This document shows, in pieces, positions 1 to 7,991 of a stretch of DNA of 64,000 nucleotides (within the stretch, counting starts at the first letter, position 1; the number at the start of each line of letters is the position of its first letter). Under the pieces are notes generated by a model, which saw only the letters and a program-made list of their open reading frames with translations, was not told where the DNA came from and searched no databases. This stretch comes from Stenotrophomonas maltophilia D457 (GTDB taxonomy: Bacteria; Pseudomonadota; Gammaproteobacteria; Xanthomonadales; Xanthomonadaceae), in assembly GCF_000284595.1 (NCBI RefSeq), contig NC_017671.1:1707001-1771000 (forward strand), read 5' to 3'. Both the position numbers and the translations under genes were made by a program.

Positions 1-171
1 CTGCGCTTCCAGGCGTTGCAGGCGGGAATCCAGCCGCTCCTGGTCGGCCTGGTCGCTGAGGGCCTGGTAGCCCAGGGCCGCCAAGACGCTGAGGAAGATC
101 AACCAGAGCCACATCAGGCTCTGCACCACCACGGCGGCGGTCGATCGCTGGGCAGGTTGCGGGGCGTTCAT
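1..171 (-). CDS. ICE membrane protein, N-terminal part only
   Basis: An open frame of 57 codons begins at 171 and runs off the left edge. It starts MNAPQPAQ, has one hydrophobic helix at about residues 14-36 (VVVQSLMWLWLIFLSVLAAL) and then a charged, coiled-coil-like stretch rich in D, Q, E and R. Its ATG overlaps the stop of the PilL-type gene upstream by four bases (ATGA), so the two are translationally coupled. This is probably a single-pass inner-membrane component of the conjugation apparatus. I do not recognise the family from the N-terminus alone. Confidence 0.7.
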   Translation of the reverse strand, partial: MNAPQPAQRSTAAVVVQSLMWLWLIFLSVLAALGYQALSDQADQERLDSRLQRLEAQ

Positions 172-767
172 GGCTGGCCTCCCGAAACCATGGGTGCCAG
201 CGGGAACGTCTGCACCGCCTCGGTGGCGGGTGGCTCGGATGGGGACTCGGCGACCGCGCGATCGCCGGGCCGCTCGAAGCAGATTTGCCGTGCGCGGTCA
301 TCCGCGTGCAGTTCCCAGGCCGGGCCAGCCAGCGTGAGCAGCGCATCGCGCAAGGTCATGGGGCCGAGGTGCAGGTGTACCGCCGGCAACGGCAGCGCGT
401 ACAGCTCGATCACGGCATGCGCGGTCTGGCACAGGCCATAGCCGCTGCGTTTGAGCACGTGCCGAAGCCCATCCCCGACCGTGGCGCGGGCATCCTCGGG
501 CATGGACACGTCGATGGTCTGCAACAACAGGTCGCGCTGCGCCGCCATGGGTGCCAGTTCGACCAGTGTGTAGCGGGCGTAGCGCACGACCGGGATGTAC
601 TCGGAAGCCTCGGGTTCAGGCGCGGCCAAGACTTCCGCGATGGTGTCGGGCGCGACCGGCGCAGTCGTCGTCGCGCAGCCACCGGCCAGCACCGACCACA
701 GCAGGCCGAGAAATCCCGCCAGAAGGCGGCGTTCGGGATAGTGAAACCACGGTGGAGAGGGGCACAT
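168..767 (-). CDS. PilL-type ICE lipoprotein (TIGR03748-like)
   Basis: A 199-residue protein with a lipoprotein signal: basic n-region, hydrophobic core and lipobox LAGG-C with Cys at 31, followed by a TTTAPVAP linker. The body resembles the PilL N-terminal family of ICE conjugation regions, where it is thought to belong to the transfer or type IV pilus machinery. It is the first recognisable transfer gene here and overlaps the next membrane gene by 4 bp. The start is the only ATG ahead of the signal peptide. Family assignment is from overall pattern; the lipobox is seen directly. Confidence 0.75.
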   Translation of the reverse strand: MCPSPPWFHYPERRLLAGFLGLLWSVLAGGCATTTAPVAPDTIAEVLAAPEPEASEYIPVVRYARYTLVELAPMAAQRDLLLQTIDVSMPEDARATVGDGLRHVLKRSGYGLCQTAHAVIELYALPLPAVHLHLGPMTLRDALLTLAGPAWELHADDRARQICFERPGDRAVAESPSEPPATEAVQTFPLAPMVSGGQP

Positions 768-868
768 AGCTCGGCGTCCTGAAACATCCAGCCCTCACCA
801 TCGCCGCTCAGGCCGCGAGCGGCAGCAAACAATGCGAACCAGGCAGCGTCCGATTTACCGGGAGCGGC

Positions 869-893
869 AAAAAAAACGGCCCCGAAGGGCCGT
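869..893 (-). terminator. Rho-independent terminator after helicase gene
   Basis: On the minus strand a 7-bp perfect stem (ACGGCCC/GGGCCGT, loop in between) is followed by eight T. It begins 13 bp past the stop of the helicase gene and closes the 906-5906 block before the PilL-type gene. Confidence 0.9.
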
Positions 894-905
894 AAGTGGA
901 ACGTG

Positions 906-3182
906 TCATGCGGCGACAAGCTGCCGGGCCAGTGCGACCTCGACGGAATCACCGTCCTGGTTCAGGACATCGAGCCCGGATTCGGGCACGTCGCCCGAGG
1001 TGGACTGCGAGACCATGATCTTCTTGGCCATCAGCTCCAGGCAGGTCATCTGCGAGGAACCGGCGTAGCCGAGGTAGATCACACGCACGGGCTGCTTCTG
1101 CCCGATGCGCCAGGAGCGGCGTGCCGCCTGCTGGAGCGAGTACACGTTGTAGCCCGACTGCATGAACACGATCGTCGGGAACTCCAACAGGTCCAGCCCC
1201 GTCTTGACCAACTCGGGGTTGGTGATGAGCACGTCGATGCCACGGTCCAGTTGCTCGGCGATCCAGTCTTCGCGGCGGCTGGCATCCACGCTCGCGCGCA
1301 GCACCGCCACCTTGAAGCCTTCCTGCTCCAGCAACACCTTCAGGCGCGACGTGGTGTCGCGCGTGCCGGTATAGACCGTGTAGGCCAGGACCTTGCGGCC
1401 CTGCGCCTTCTCCTCTTTGCAGATGTCGATCAGCTCACGCTCCTTGGGGCTGATCTCGAACTCGTTGAACTGAGCCGGGACAAACGCCAAGGTGTTGCGC
1501 GTGCGCGGATGCACCACGGTCTCCGACCGGAAGCAGCAATCCGGCCAGGCCAGCAGCACGTTGAGGACCACACCCAGCAAGGTCGTATCGCGTCGCGCCA
1601 GAGCCTGTTTCAGCTCCGCGGTCAGCCGACCCGCCAGATCGCGGTAGGCCGCGGCTTGCGCCGTGTCCATCGCGACTTCACGGAACTCCTCGTCATACGG
1701 CGGCAGGACGTTGCCACCGATGTCCTTGAGCTTGAGAAAGATCGTGAACGGCAGGATGCAGCGCAGCACGCCCTTGGGGCCAAACCCCGGGGCCTTGACC
1801 ATGCGCACCGATACCTTGGTGCCCTTGGCCGTCTTGTGCGCCGTGCCGGTGCTCTCGGAGTAGATGTCCTTCAACACCCCGTGATCGCGCATGAACGCCA
1901 TCGCAGCCGAGGTCATGCTGCCGCTCGTGGTCGGGCGGTAGCCGTCTTCGATCATCCGCCCCGGAAGGGCTCGGAACAGCAGGTGGAACAGGTCGTCCCC
2001 GTAGCCGCCCATCAACGTGCCGGTCAGCAGCAAGGTCTTGCGAGCCTTCGCCGCCAGCACGCCCATGGCCTGGCCCTGGGCACTGCCCCCGTTCTTGTAC
2101 TCATGTGCCTCATCGGCGATGAGCAGGTCGAACGTGCCTTGCGGCAGGTAGCGTTTGATGAACTCGGACGGCTGATAGCCGCCCTCGCCAAAGCCGAACT
2201 CCATGTTGGCCATCGCACGTTCCATGCGCGTGGCCTGACGGTCGGAAAACACCAGCTCGCCGTTGCCATCCATGAGGTTGATGAACTCATGGATGTTGTC
2301 GCCGAGCATCGACGCCAGGAACCCGTCACCGAACTTTTGCATCAGCTTCTGCGCGGTGACCTCTCCGATGGTCGGTATGCGCTTTAAGGCTTTGAGCACG
2401 GCCGAGGACTGGTCGCTGCCGGACAGACTGCGCGGGCGGATCAGTGTCCACAGGGGCGCGGCGCAGTGGCCGCACTTCCTGCGGCACTCCTCGGCTTGGA
2501 GCGCGATCGGGTTGACCGGCTCGCCGTCGAGGTCGGTGATGACCGTGCCGCAGTCCGGGCAGGCCGCCACGTCGCCGTGGCGGGTGCGCCGCGTGGTGAA
2601 GACAGGCTTCCAGTGAAAGCCCATCCGCATCCTGACGCGCCCCAGGACGAAGAACTCCTGGCCCGTGGGCTGCACGCCCAACTGCTCGCGCAGCTTGATG
2701 AGCTTGACGAGCGTATCCGGCCCGTTGAGTACCCACACCTTGGCACCGGCCACCGTCTCCTGGATCTCGCGCCGCCACTTGTAAACCAGGTGGGGCGGCG
2801 ACAGCACCAGAGTGCGGCGATAGCCTTCGGCGTTGAGCACGGCGGCCGCAATGCCGACGGTCGTCTTGCCGCAGCCCATCTCGCCATTGACGATCGCAGC
2901 ACGTTCGCCACGGTCGATCAGCAGCTCGGCGGCGGCGTGGACGACTTCGGCCTGGGCTGGGAACAGCTTGCGCTTGAGGCTGGCGACCACCAGTTGCCGG
3001 TGCGCCTGCGGTTGGCCGGTATAGACCGGCGGATTAGCGCTGTTGAGGGCGTCGAGTAGTTCGTCGCCGAACTCGCCGACAAAATCCTGAAGGCTCAGGG
3101 TCAGAGGGGAAGATTCCGCGTCGAGCAGTTCGCCCTGTACGGGCGCGGATTCAGCGGCAGTGGTTTCGAGATCGAGGGACAT
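906..3182 (-). CDS. SNF2-like DEAH helicase of ICE
   Basis: A 758-residue superfamily 2 helicase. Walker A is GEMGCGKTT at 100-108 and motif II is DEAH at 357-360. A Cys-rich zinc-ribbon-like insert lies at about 208-240 (CPDCG, then CRRKCGHC). The second RecA lobe ends with QQAARRSWRIGQ at 684-695, the SNF2-type motif VI. Homologues are standard in clc/PFGI-type ICEs with no settled function. The architecture suggests ATP-driven remodelling of DNA or nucleoprotein. The gene heads the block with the N6-adenine methyltransferase-like gene at 4085. It has its own structured leader and a terminator. The start is set by an ATG about 10 bp after a GGAG. Confidence 0.88.
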   Translation of the reverse strand: MSLDLETTAAESAPVQGELLDAESSPLTLSLQDFVGEFGDELLDALNSANPPVYTGQPQAHRQLVVASLKRKLFPAQAEVVHAAAELLIDRGERAAIVNGEMGCGKTTVGIAAAVLNAEGYRRTLVLSPPHLVYKWRREIQETVAGAKVWVLNGPDTLVKLIKLREQLGVQPTGQEFFVLGRVRMRMGFHWKPVFTTRRTRHGDVAACPDCGTVITDLDGEPVNPIALQAEECRRKCGHCAAPLWTLIRPRSLSGSDQSSAVLKALKRIPTIGEVTAQKLMQKFGDGFLASMLGDNIHEFINLMDGNGELVFSDRQATRMERAMANMEFGFGEGGYQPSEFIKRYLPQGTFDLLIADEAHEYKNGGSAQGQAMGVLAAKARKTLLLTGTLMGGYGDDLFHLLFRALPGRMIEDGYRPTTSGSMTSAAMAFMRDHGVLKDIYSESTGTAHKTAKGTKVSVRMVKAPGFGPKGVLRCILPFTIFLKLKDIGGNVLPPYDEEFREVAMDTAQAAAYRDLAGRLTAELKQALARRDTTLLGVVLNVLLAWPDCCFRSETVVHPRTRNTLAFVPAQFNEFEISPKERELIDICKEEKAQGRKVLAYTVYTGTRDTTSRLKVLLEQEGFKVAVLRASVDASRREDWIAEQLDRGIDVLITNPELVKTGLDLLEFPTIVFMQSGYNVYSLQQAARRSWRIGQKQPVRVIYLGYAGSSQMTCLELMAKKIMVSQSTSGDVPESGLDVLNQDGDSVEVALARQLVAA

Positions 3183-3193
3183 GGTGATGCTCC

Positions 3194-3250
3194 AAAGAAA
3201 AATGGGGCATGCACCACCCCCAGCGGGGCAATGGCATGCCCCGTGGTGGG
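3194..3250 (-). promoter_or_regulatory. Structured 5' leader with two alternative hairpins
   Basis: Minus-strand leader of the helicase gene. The segment GGGGCATGC (3242-3234) can pair with TGCCCC just downstream (3230-3225), closed by CACCAC/GTGGTG, or with GCATGCCCC (3212-3204). The second option is followed directly by ATTTTTC and looks like an intrinsic terminator. The two pairings exclude each other, as in an attenuator. Similar leaders precede several ICE genes in this window. Confidence 0.6.
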
Positions 3251-3318
3251 AAGAGAATCGACGCGTGGCTGAGGGTGGTTGAAGGTGCTGGCCTGGGCGG
3301 CCCGCAGGTGAACCGTGC

Positions 3319-3624
3319 TCAGTCTTCGGACGGAAGCACGATGACGGTTGCGCAGCGCTGCGAATCGGTGACGATGCGAATGGCGAGCCCCGGATGGATC
3401 ACGTAGTGCGATTCCAGCGACGCGCCCGATTGAAGCGCGCTGCTGTTCGTCTGCCATTGCTGGATGTTGACGTCGCCCCAGTCGCCACGGGTGTGGCGCC
3501 TGAAGTACGGGATCGGGTCCAGGCGACCCGCGCGGACCAGGCGGTCTACACCTCTGCTGAAGATGAGCGCCCCGATGGGGAACGCCAGCCGCTGGCAGTA
3601 GGTTTCGATGCGATGCGATGCCAT
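3319..3624 (-). CDS. ICE hypothetical, paralogue of gene at 3714
   Basis: A 101-residue protein with no signal peptide or membrane segment. It shares the core (R)G-hydrophobic-DP..Y..RH.RGDWGD and a C-terminal hydrophobic-V-LP-E with the gene at 3714-4034, so the two are tandem paralogues. The start is set by AAGGAGGAG nine bases before ATG. The leader contains an imperfect hairpin closed by GAGCCAC/GTGGCTC. Function is unknown; homologues are typical of ICE accessory regions. Confidence 0.75.
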   Translation of the reverse strand: MASHRIETYCQRLAFPIGALIFSRGVDRLVRAGRLDPIPYFRRHTRGDWGDVNIQQWQTNSSALQSGASLESHYVIHPGLAIRIVTDSQRCATVIVLPSED

Positions 3625-3713
3625 GGGCTCCTCCTTGATGAGTCATTGAGCCACGACACCCCTGCCGGAGTGAAGTGGCTCCGTCAGGTGGATGAGGATG
3701 ACGATGTGGGGCC

Positions 3714-4034
3714 TCAGATCAGGTCCCGCTCTTCGGGAAGCTGGACCACCGTGGTCTGGTGGTCCTCGCTGGTCTTGACGATCAGCGCCAGGTCCGGCGT
3801 GATCCTGAACTGCGAGATCATTAGGTTGTCCTGTTGGATCGCCACGTCGTTGGCTTGGCGTGTGGCCTCATCGATCTCGCCCCAGTCCCCGCGCACATGG
3901 CGCTGGACATAGGCCAAGGGGTCGATCAGGCCTCGCCGGGCCAGCCAATGCACCTTCTCGCTCAACTTCAACGTACTCGGTGCGAACAACGGTTGCTTGT
4001 GCGGCGCAGGCCGCTTGAACGGATTGGGGATCAT
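3714..4034 (-). CDS. ICE hypothetical, paralogue of gene at 3319
   Basis: A 106-residue protein starting MIPNPFKRP at 4034 after the Shine-Dalgarno GAAGGAG. An upstream in-frame ATG at 4139 would overlap the methyltransferase gene by 50 bp and lacks such a site. The central DP..YVQRHVRGDWGE and the terminal VVQLPEE match the neighbouring 101-residue protein. No catalytic motif is visible; it is probably a small binding or regulatory protein. Confidence 0.75.
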   Translation of the reverse strand: MIPNPFKRPAPHKQPLFAPSTLKLSEKVHWLARRGLIDPLAYVQRHVRGDWGEIDEATRQANDVAIQQDNLMISQFRITPDLALIVKTSEDHQTTVVQLPEERDLI

Positions 4035-4084
4035 GGTGTTTCTCCTTCGAGTTGGTACAGCAGGACGGCAGCGCGTCCGGTGGA

Positions 4085-5194
4085 TCAGCGAATGGTCAAC
4101 ACCTCGCCCCGTGTCGCGGAGCCAGGTGTCATGTCCCACGCGCGGATGACGGGAACGAACTTGTCGGTGAGGATGCGGGTCTCGGCGATGGAGCCGTCTT
4201 CGCGTTCGGTGAACTCCCGCTGGAGCGTCTTGTCCTTGTGGGTGTCACCTTTGACGACGAGCACGCGCCCGGTCTTGGAGCGCACAACCCCCGAGATCGC
4301 ACCCGCGGCCAGAGCCAGGGCGAGATGCCAGCGGGACAAGGCCCGCGCCGGTGGACGCAGCGATTGCTGCGCAGCCCCCAGGTGCGTGTCCTGCGATGGC
4401 CACAAGCCTTGCAGCCTGCCAACCTCATCGGCGAACTGCTCGGGCTCCATCGTCACGCGGAAGAAATGCTCTGGCTCGGCCGGGCTGGCGGGGACGATGT
4501 ACGGCAGGAACGGCCACTCGCTCGGCAGTTCCTCGGCTTCGACTTCGCCTTGCCCTACCTGCAACAGCAGATTGCGCACGGCCTTGACGCCATCGGGCAC
4601 CTGCTCGCGCTGGCGCACCCGGCGTCCGAAGATCACCACCTGCTTGAACTGCGTCTCCACCGCTCGGTAGATGCGCAGGTCCGTGTAGTGGCGCGTCAGC
4701 CAGCCGACCAACTCCGCGTCGAGCACGTAGCCGGGGACGATGAAAACCAGCACGCCGCCGTATTGCAGCAGCGAGAGCGTGCGCTGGTAGAACAGCTTTT
4801 CAAGGCGGGCACGGCCCTGGCCCTGATAGCCGATGTTGCCGTTGACGTCCTTGGACAGGTCCCCATACGGCGGGTTGAGCCAGAGCAGCCCGAAGGACTG
4901 CTTGGAGACCATCGTGTCCATCAGGTCCGCGTGCAGGCAGTGATCGACCAGGCCGCGGGCATGGCGCGCCCGCTCCGCGTCGAACTCGACGGCGAACGCC
5001 TTTGCCTGCTCGCGCCCGAGGGCATGGGCGGCTTCGGCGATCGCCACGCCTTCGCCGGCGCAGGGATCGAGGATGCACATCGGCCCGTCGCTGGGCATCA
5101 GTGCGTTGAGCGCTCTTTCGAGCGTGGGTTCGTCGGTCGGGAAATATCCGTTCTTGACGAAATTGCGGGCGAGCCGCGGGAACATGAGGGCCAT
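4085..5194 (-). CDS. DUF6094 N6-adenine DNA methyltransferase-fold protein
   Basis: A 369-residue protein with SAM-binding motif I DPCAGEG at 43-49 and catalytic motif IV NPPY at 107-110, the signature of gamma-type N6-adenine methyltransferases. The C-terminal third has no clear motif and may recognise DNA or a partner. The likely activity is adenine methylation of DNA, perhaps protecting the ICE from host restriction; this is inference. It sits in the leftward block with the SNF2-like helicase, separated by two small paralogues. No cognate endonuclease is visible. Confidence 0.82.
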   Translation of the reverse strand: MALMFPRLARNFVKNGYFPTDEPTLERALNALMPSDGPMCILDPCAGEGVAIAEAAHALGREQAKAFAVEFDAERARHARGLVDHCLHADLMDTMVSKQSFGLLWLNPPYGDLSKDVNGNIGYQGQGRARLEKLFYQRTLSLLQYGGVLVFIVPGYVLDAELVGWLTRHYTDLRIYRAVETQFKQVVIFGRRVRQREQVPDGVKAVRNLLLQVGQGEVEAEELPSEWPFLPYIVPASPAEPEHFFRVTMEPEQFADEVGRLQGLWPSQDTHLGAAQQSLRPPARALSRWHLALALAAGAISGVVRSKTGRVLVVKGDTHKDKTLQREFTEREDGSIAETRILTDKFVPVIRAWDMTPGSATRGEVLTIR

Positions 5195-5258
5195 GGAAGT
5201 CTCCTGGTTGGCGGGGATGAAACACGGAAGTACGCCAAGGCGTGCCTCCGAGGGTGGG

Positions 5259-5906
5259 TCAAGCCGCTACCGCTTCCGGCGTCCAAATCTTGGCCGGATA
5301 CGGATAGGCGGTGAGCGCGTCGCTGCGGATCAGGGAGCCGAGCGCCAGGGTCAGCGCCGGCACGTCGATGGCGAGCCGATGGCCTTCCAGCGGCCCGAGG
5401 GCGAACGGAAGGCGGGCCAGCATCTCGCGGGTTTGCAGCAGTTCCAGCACGGTCTCGCGCCAGTGATCGAGCAGCGGCAACGGGCAGGTGTCCCGCACCA
5501 GCATCCACAGGCGGTCAAGCCTGTGGGCGCTGTCGCGTGGCAGCAGTGCCAATGCGCTGGCGTTGGCCTTGTCGGGCTTGACGCAGCGCCGGTCGAACAG
5601 CCACACGTTGGACAGCGAGCCGAACAGCGTCCGCCGGTACGCGCGCGTGATGCGCTTTTCCAGGCGATCGACGTTGCCGATGAATACCGGGACGCTGCCG
5701 CCCTGGTCGGTGATGACGTGGAACTGGTCCAGTCCCTGCTCGTCGCGCCCGAGGGTCAGGCGAGCGAGGAACTGCTGGACGGCGGTGTCCCGCGCCCAGA
5801 TGGACAGGAAGATCAGGTTGCCCTGGTCATCGCCGACGCAGGCGTCGGCCATCACGTCCGGGCATTCGTCGATGCGGTACAGCGTGGAAGAAGTGTTTGC
5901 GGGCAT
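5259..5906 (-). CDS. ICE hypothetical protein, 215 aa
   Basis: A soluble protein of mixed alpha/beta character with no signal peptide, membrane segment or catalytic motif that I recognise. It is acidic in the middle and rich in Leu and Asp. The ATG at 5906 follows GAGGACACC. It lies directly upstream of the methyltransferase-like gene, 64 bp apart in the same direction, and is likely cotranscribed with it. Confidence 0.7.
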   Translation of the reverse strand: MPANTSSTLYRIDECPDVMADACVGDDQGNLIFLSIWARDTAVQQFLARLTLGRDEQGLDQFHVITDQGGSVPVFIGNVDRLEKRITRAYRRTLFGSLSNVWLFDRRCVKPDKANASALALLPRDSAHRLDRLWMLVRDTCPLPLLDHWRETVLELLQTREMLARLPFALGPLEGHRLAIDVPALTLALGSLIRSDALTAYPYPAKIWTPEAVAA

Positions 5907-5917
5907 GGTGGTGTCCT

Positions 5918-5975
5918 CGGATGAACGGGAACAGCACCGCCCGCTGGGGCAAGTACTGCCCCAGGGGGTGGAAGA
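5918..5975 (-). promoter_or_regulatory. Structured 5' leader
   Basis: Minus-strand hairpin with an 8-bp perfect stem CTGGGGCA/TGCCCCAG (5964-5957 with 5951-5944) flanked by CCACC and GGCGGTG. GGGGCAG could alternatively pair with CTGTTCC at 5934-5928 using two G-U pairs. Its layout resembles the leaders at 3.2 and 16.0 kb. Confidence 0.5.
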
Positions 5976-5982
5976 AAACCGC

Positions 5983-6243
5983 TCAGTCCGGCTCGAACTG
6001 CCGGGTGTGCGGGTTGAAGTGAAGCGGCTCGTCCGCCGAAGTGATCGGCGTGAAGCCTTCCAGGTAGATGTTGTTGAGGTACTGGTCGCGGTAGGTCAGT
6101 GCCTGCCGTGCCTGGTCCTCGGTGAGGCCGTTGTCGATGAAGTACGCCAGCATTTCCTCGTCGGAGGACACTTCGTCGTTGGACAAACTCCCTTCAACGA
6201 GTGCCAGCAACGAGGGCGGAAGCGTTGCCAGGATCGGGTCCAT
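5983..6243 (-). CDS. ICE hypothetical protein, 86 aa
   Basis: A small acidic protein starting MDPILATLPP at 6243 after the Shine-Dalgarno AGGAGG. The middle is helical and charged (EEMLAYFIDNGLTEDQA) and the C-terminus is polar. No known domain is recognised. The gene lies 16 bp behind the 135-residue hypothetical upstream, so the two likely form one unit. Confidence 0.65.
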   Translation of the reverse strand: MDPILATLPPSLLALVEGSLSNDEVSSDEEMLAYFIDNGLTEDQARQALTYRDQYLNNIYLEGFTPITSADEPLHFNPHTRQFEPD

Positions 6244-6259
6244 GTCGGTTCCTCCTGGC

Positions 6260-6667
6260 TCAGGCCATCGACGCCGCGGCGGATGCCGCGGATGCCGTGG
6301 GTGTGCGCCGCCGGGCGTGGTAGGCGCGAACGCCTGCACGCCAGTCGGCGGACTGCTCCGGTGCGAGGTCCAGATAGGACAGCGGGCACGTGTAGTAGTA
6401 CGGGTGCATGGACTCGTCCAAGGACTTGTAGCCCCACTGGCCGCCGCTTCGTTCAAGCAGATCGCAGCGGATGTAGCGCAGGGACTGGCCCGGTGCGAGA
6501 TCACGATGCACGCCTTCGACCTTGGCGGTCACTTCGGCGACGGACCACAGCACGTTGCCGCGCAGGGTGTGAGCGATGACCTTGACGCTGGCGCGCTCGG
6601 TCTCTTGCGGTGCGATCAGTTCCGCGATCAGTTCGGACCGCGATTGGTTTGAGAAATACCAGCCCAT
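6260..6667 (-). CDS. ICE hypothetical protein, 135 aa
   Basis: Starts MGWYFSNQSRSELI at 6667 behind GAGGAGGCC. The protein has a beta-rich core with conserved-looking aromatic and glycine positions (QWGYKSLDESMHPYYY) and an Ala-rich tail. Proteins with an MGWYFS start are common in ICE accessory regions and have no assigned role. It is preceded by a structured leader. Confidence 0.7.
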   Translation of the reverse strand: MGWYFSNQSRSELIAELIAPQETERASVKVIAHTLRGNVLWSVAEVTAKVEGVHRDLAPGQSLRYIRCDLLERSGGQWGYKSLDESMHPYYYTCPLSYLDLAPEQSADWRAGVRAYHARRRTPTASAASAAASMA

Positions 6668-6745
6668 GAGAGGCCTCCTCGAAAAGTTGAGCTGAAGGCC
6701 TCCCCGTGGGGAAGAACCCCCAGCGGGTGATGGAATGCCGCATCT
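6668..6745 (-). promoter_or_regulatory. Structured 5' leader
   Basis: Minus-strand leader with hairpin TGGGG/TCCCCA inside CACCCGC...GGGGAGGCC. GCTGGGGG can alternatively pair with CCTTCAGC near the start codon (two G-U pairs). It has the same arrangement as the leaders at 3.2, 7.1 and 16.0 kb. Confidence 0.5.
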
Positions 6746-6771
6746 GCGGCGAAGGAACCTATGCGTCGCCC

Positions 6772-7113
6772 TCAATCCCAGTCGTCATCGTCTCGATCAC
6801 AACCGGCCGGGCAGTAGCCGAACTCGATCCCGTGCGAGCAATAGCCATGCTCCGCATTCCAGTCCTGGGTTTCCTGCCGTTCGGCAGGTGTTGCGTAGTC
6901 CCATTCCTGGGCCGCGATTTCGAGAGCCTGAGCACGTTGCTCATCCGGCAAACGATTGGCCTGTGCGTCGATCGCCGAACTGAAGAGCGTCACGTAGTGG
7001 TCGTAGGACAAGCCGCAACCGCGCTGGGCGTGTGCGGCGGCCGCTTTGCAAAGGTCCCGCCACGCGGGTTCATCCAGCGTTGAACGCGGGGTATCGCAAG
7101 CGATGGTGGACAT
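6772..7113 (-). CDS. ICE hypothetical, Cys- and Asp-rich C-terminus
   Basis: A 113-residue protein starting MSTIACDTPR. The C-terminal 25 residues contain CSHGIEFGYCPAGCDRDDDDWD, with three Cys and an acidic tail that could bind a metal; this is inference. The N-terminal part is helical. The start is supported by GGAGGT ahead of ATG. Function is unknown. Confidence 0.7.
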   Translation of the reverse strand: MSTIACDTPRSTLDEPAWRDLCKAAAAHAQRGCGLSYDHYVTLFSSAIDAQANRLPDEQRAQALEIAAQEWDYATPAERQETQDWNAEHGYCSHGIEFGYCPAGCDRDDDDWD

Positions 7114-7185
7114 GATGGAGACCTCCAGAAAATGGCCAGGGCCTCCCCCGCATGGGAAAGGAACCCCGGCGGGTGGATGAAGAAC
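7114..7185 (-). promoter_or_regulatory. Structured 5' leader
   Basis: Minus-strand leader CCACCCGC-CGGGG-TTCCTT-TCCC-ATGCGGGGG. GCCGGGG may alternatively pair with CCCTGGC (one G-U pair), followed by CATTTTC. It matches the two-state layout of the neighbouring leaders. Confidence 0.5.
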
Positions 7186-7207
7186 ACCGCGCATGCGGCG
7201 TCTGCGA

Positions 7208-7897
7208 TCACGCAGGTTTTGGTTCGGCCTGGCGGCTCCACTCCTGCGTCTTGAAGTCCAGCGCGTAGCCCAGCTCGCCCAGGCGGGCGATCTGCGCGCG
7301 CAGGGTGCGGCGGTCGATGGTCGAATCCAGTTTCACGGACTCGCCCAGCGGCCACAGCAGGCCGAAGAGCGCGGCGTCACCGTCTTCGGTGCTGCCGGGG
7401 GCAGCGGCCGTAGCAGGCGGTGGCGCATCCACGCCGAAGGGCGTGGTATCGACCAGCGGGTCCGCGGACGCCTGCACGGGTGCGGGCTTGGCGGGCCTGG
7501 ACGCTTTGGTGGGCTTGGCCGGCGTTGCCGCAGGCTGCGCCCCTTGCTCTTCATCGAGCGGATCGACGTCCTGGGTGGCGAAGCTGCGGGCTTCGTCGCG
7601 GCTGAGTTTGTCGATGCCGTTGAGCGTCATGCCGTCGAGGCTGGCACGGATCTCGAACCGCATGCCGCCGCCGACCGGATAGGACTTCGGGAAGATGTAC
7701 CTGATGATGAATTCCCCGTCGTACTTGCCTTCGGGGTACTGCTCCAGCTCCGGGTCTTTGACCTCGAAAGTACCGAGGTGCGTCGCGAGGCGGCCAACCG
7801 TGAACGGGCCGTTCTTGCCGCGGATGGTACGCAGCGTGAGCTGGCCGGGGACGACGATGGGCGCAACAGATTTCTCGGAAGCCGATGGGGTTGCCAT
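7208..7897 (-). CDS. DUF3275 family ICE protein
   Basis: A 229-residue protein. The N-terminal about 110 residues match the DUF3275 pattern: PGQLTLRTIRGKNGPFTVGRL, then a GEFIIRYIFP strand and FEIRASLDGM. A low-complexity Ala/Pro linker (about 125-180) and a short C-terminal helical region follow. The family is restricted to ICEs and related islands, with no proven function. The ATG follows AGGAG. A hairpin (GGGTGCCG/CGGCGGCCC) lies in its leader. Confidence 0.85.
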   Translation of the reverse strand: MATPSASEKSVAPIVVPGQLTLRTIRGKNGPFTVGRLATHLGTFEVKDPELEQYPEGKYDGEFIIRYIFPKSYPVGGGMRFEIRASLDGMTLNGIDKLSRDEARSFATQDVDPLDEEQGAQPAATPAKPTKASRPAKPAPVQASADPLVDTTPFGVDAPPPATAAAPGSTEDGDAALFGLLWPLGESVKLDSTIDRRTLRAQIARLGELGYALDFKTQEWSRQAEPKPA

Positions 7898-7991
7898 GAT
7901 GGTTCTCCTGATGATGAATGACGGGCCGCCGACGGCACCCGGTGGATGAGAGGAAATGGCCTCGCCCGAGGTGGGCGAGGTCCGCGTGGCA

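Noticed and set aside
903..2387. Rightward open frame of 494 codons opposite the SNF2-like helicase
   Set aside because: Low-complexity His/Gln/Arg/Leu translation, typical antisense of a GC-rich gene; the helicase motifs are on the other strand.
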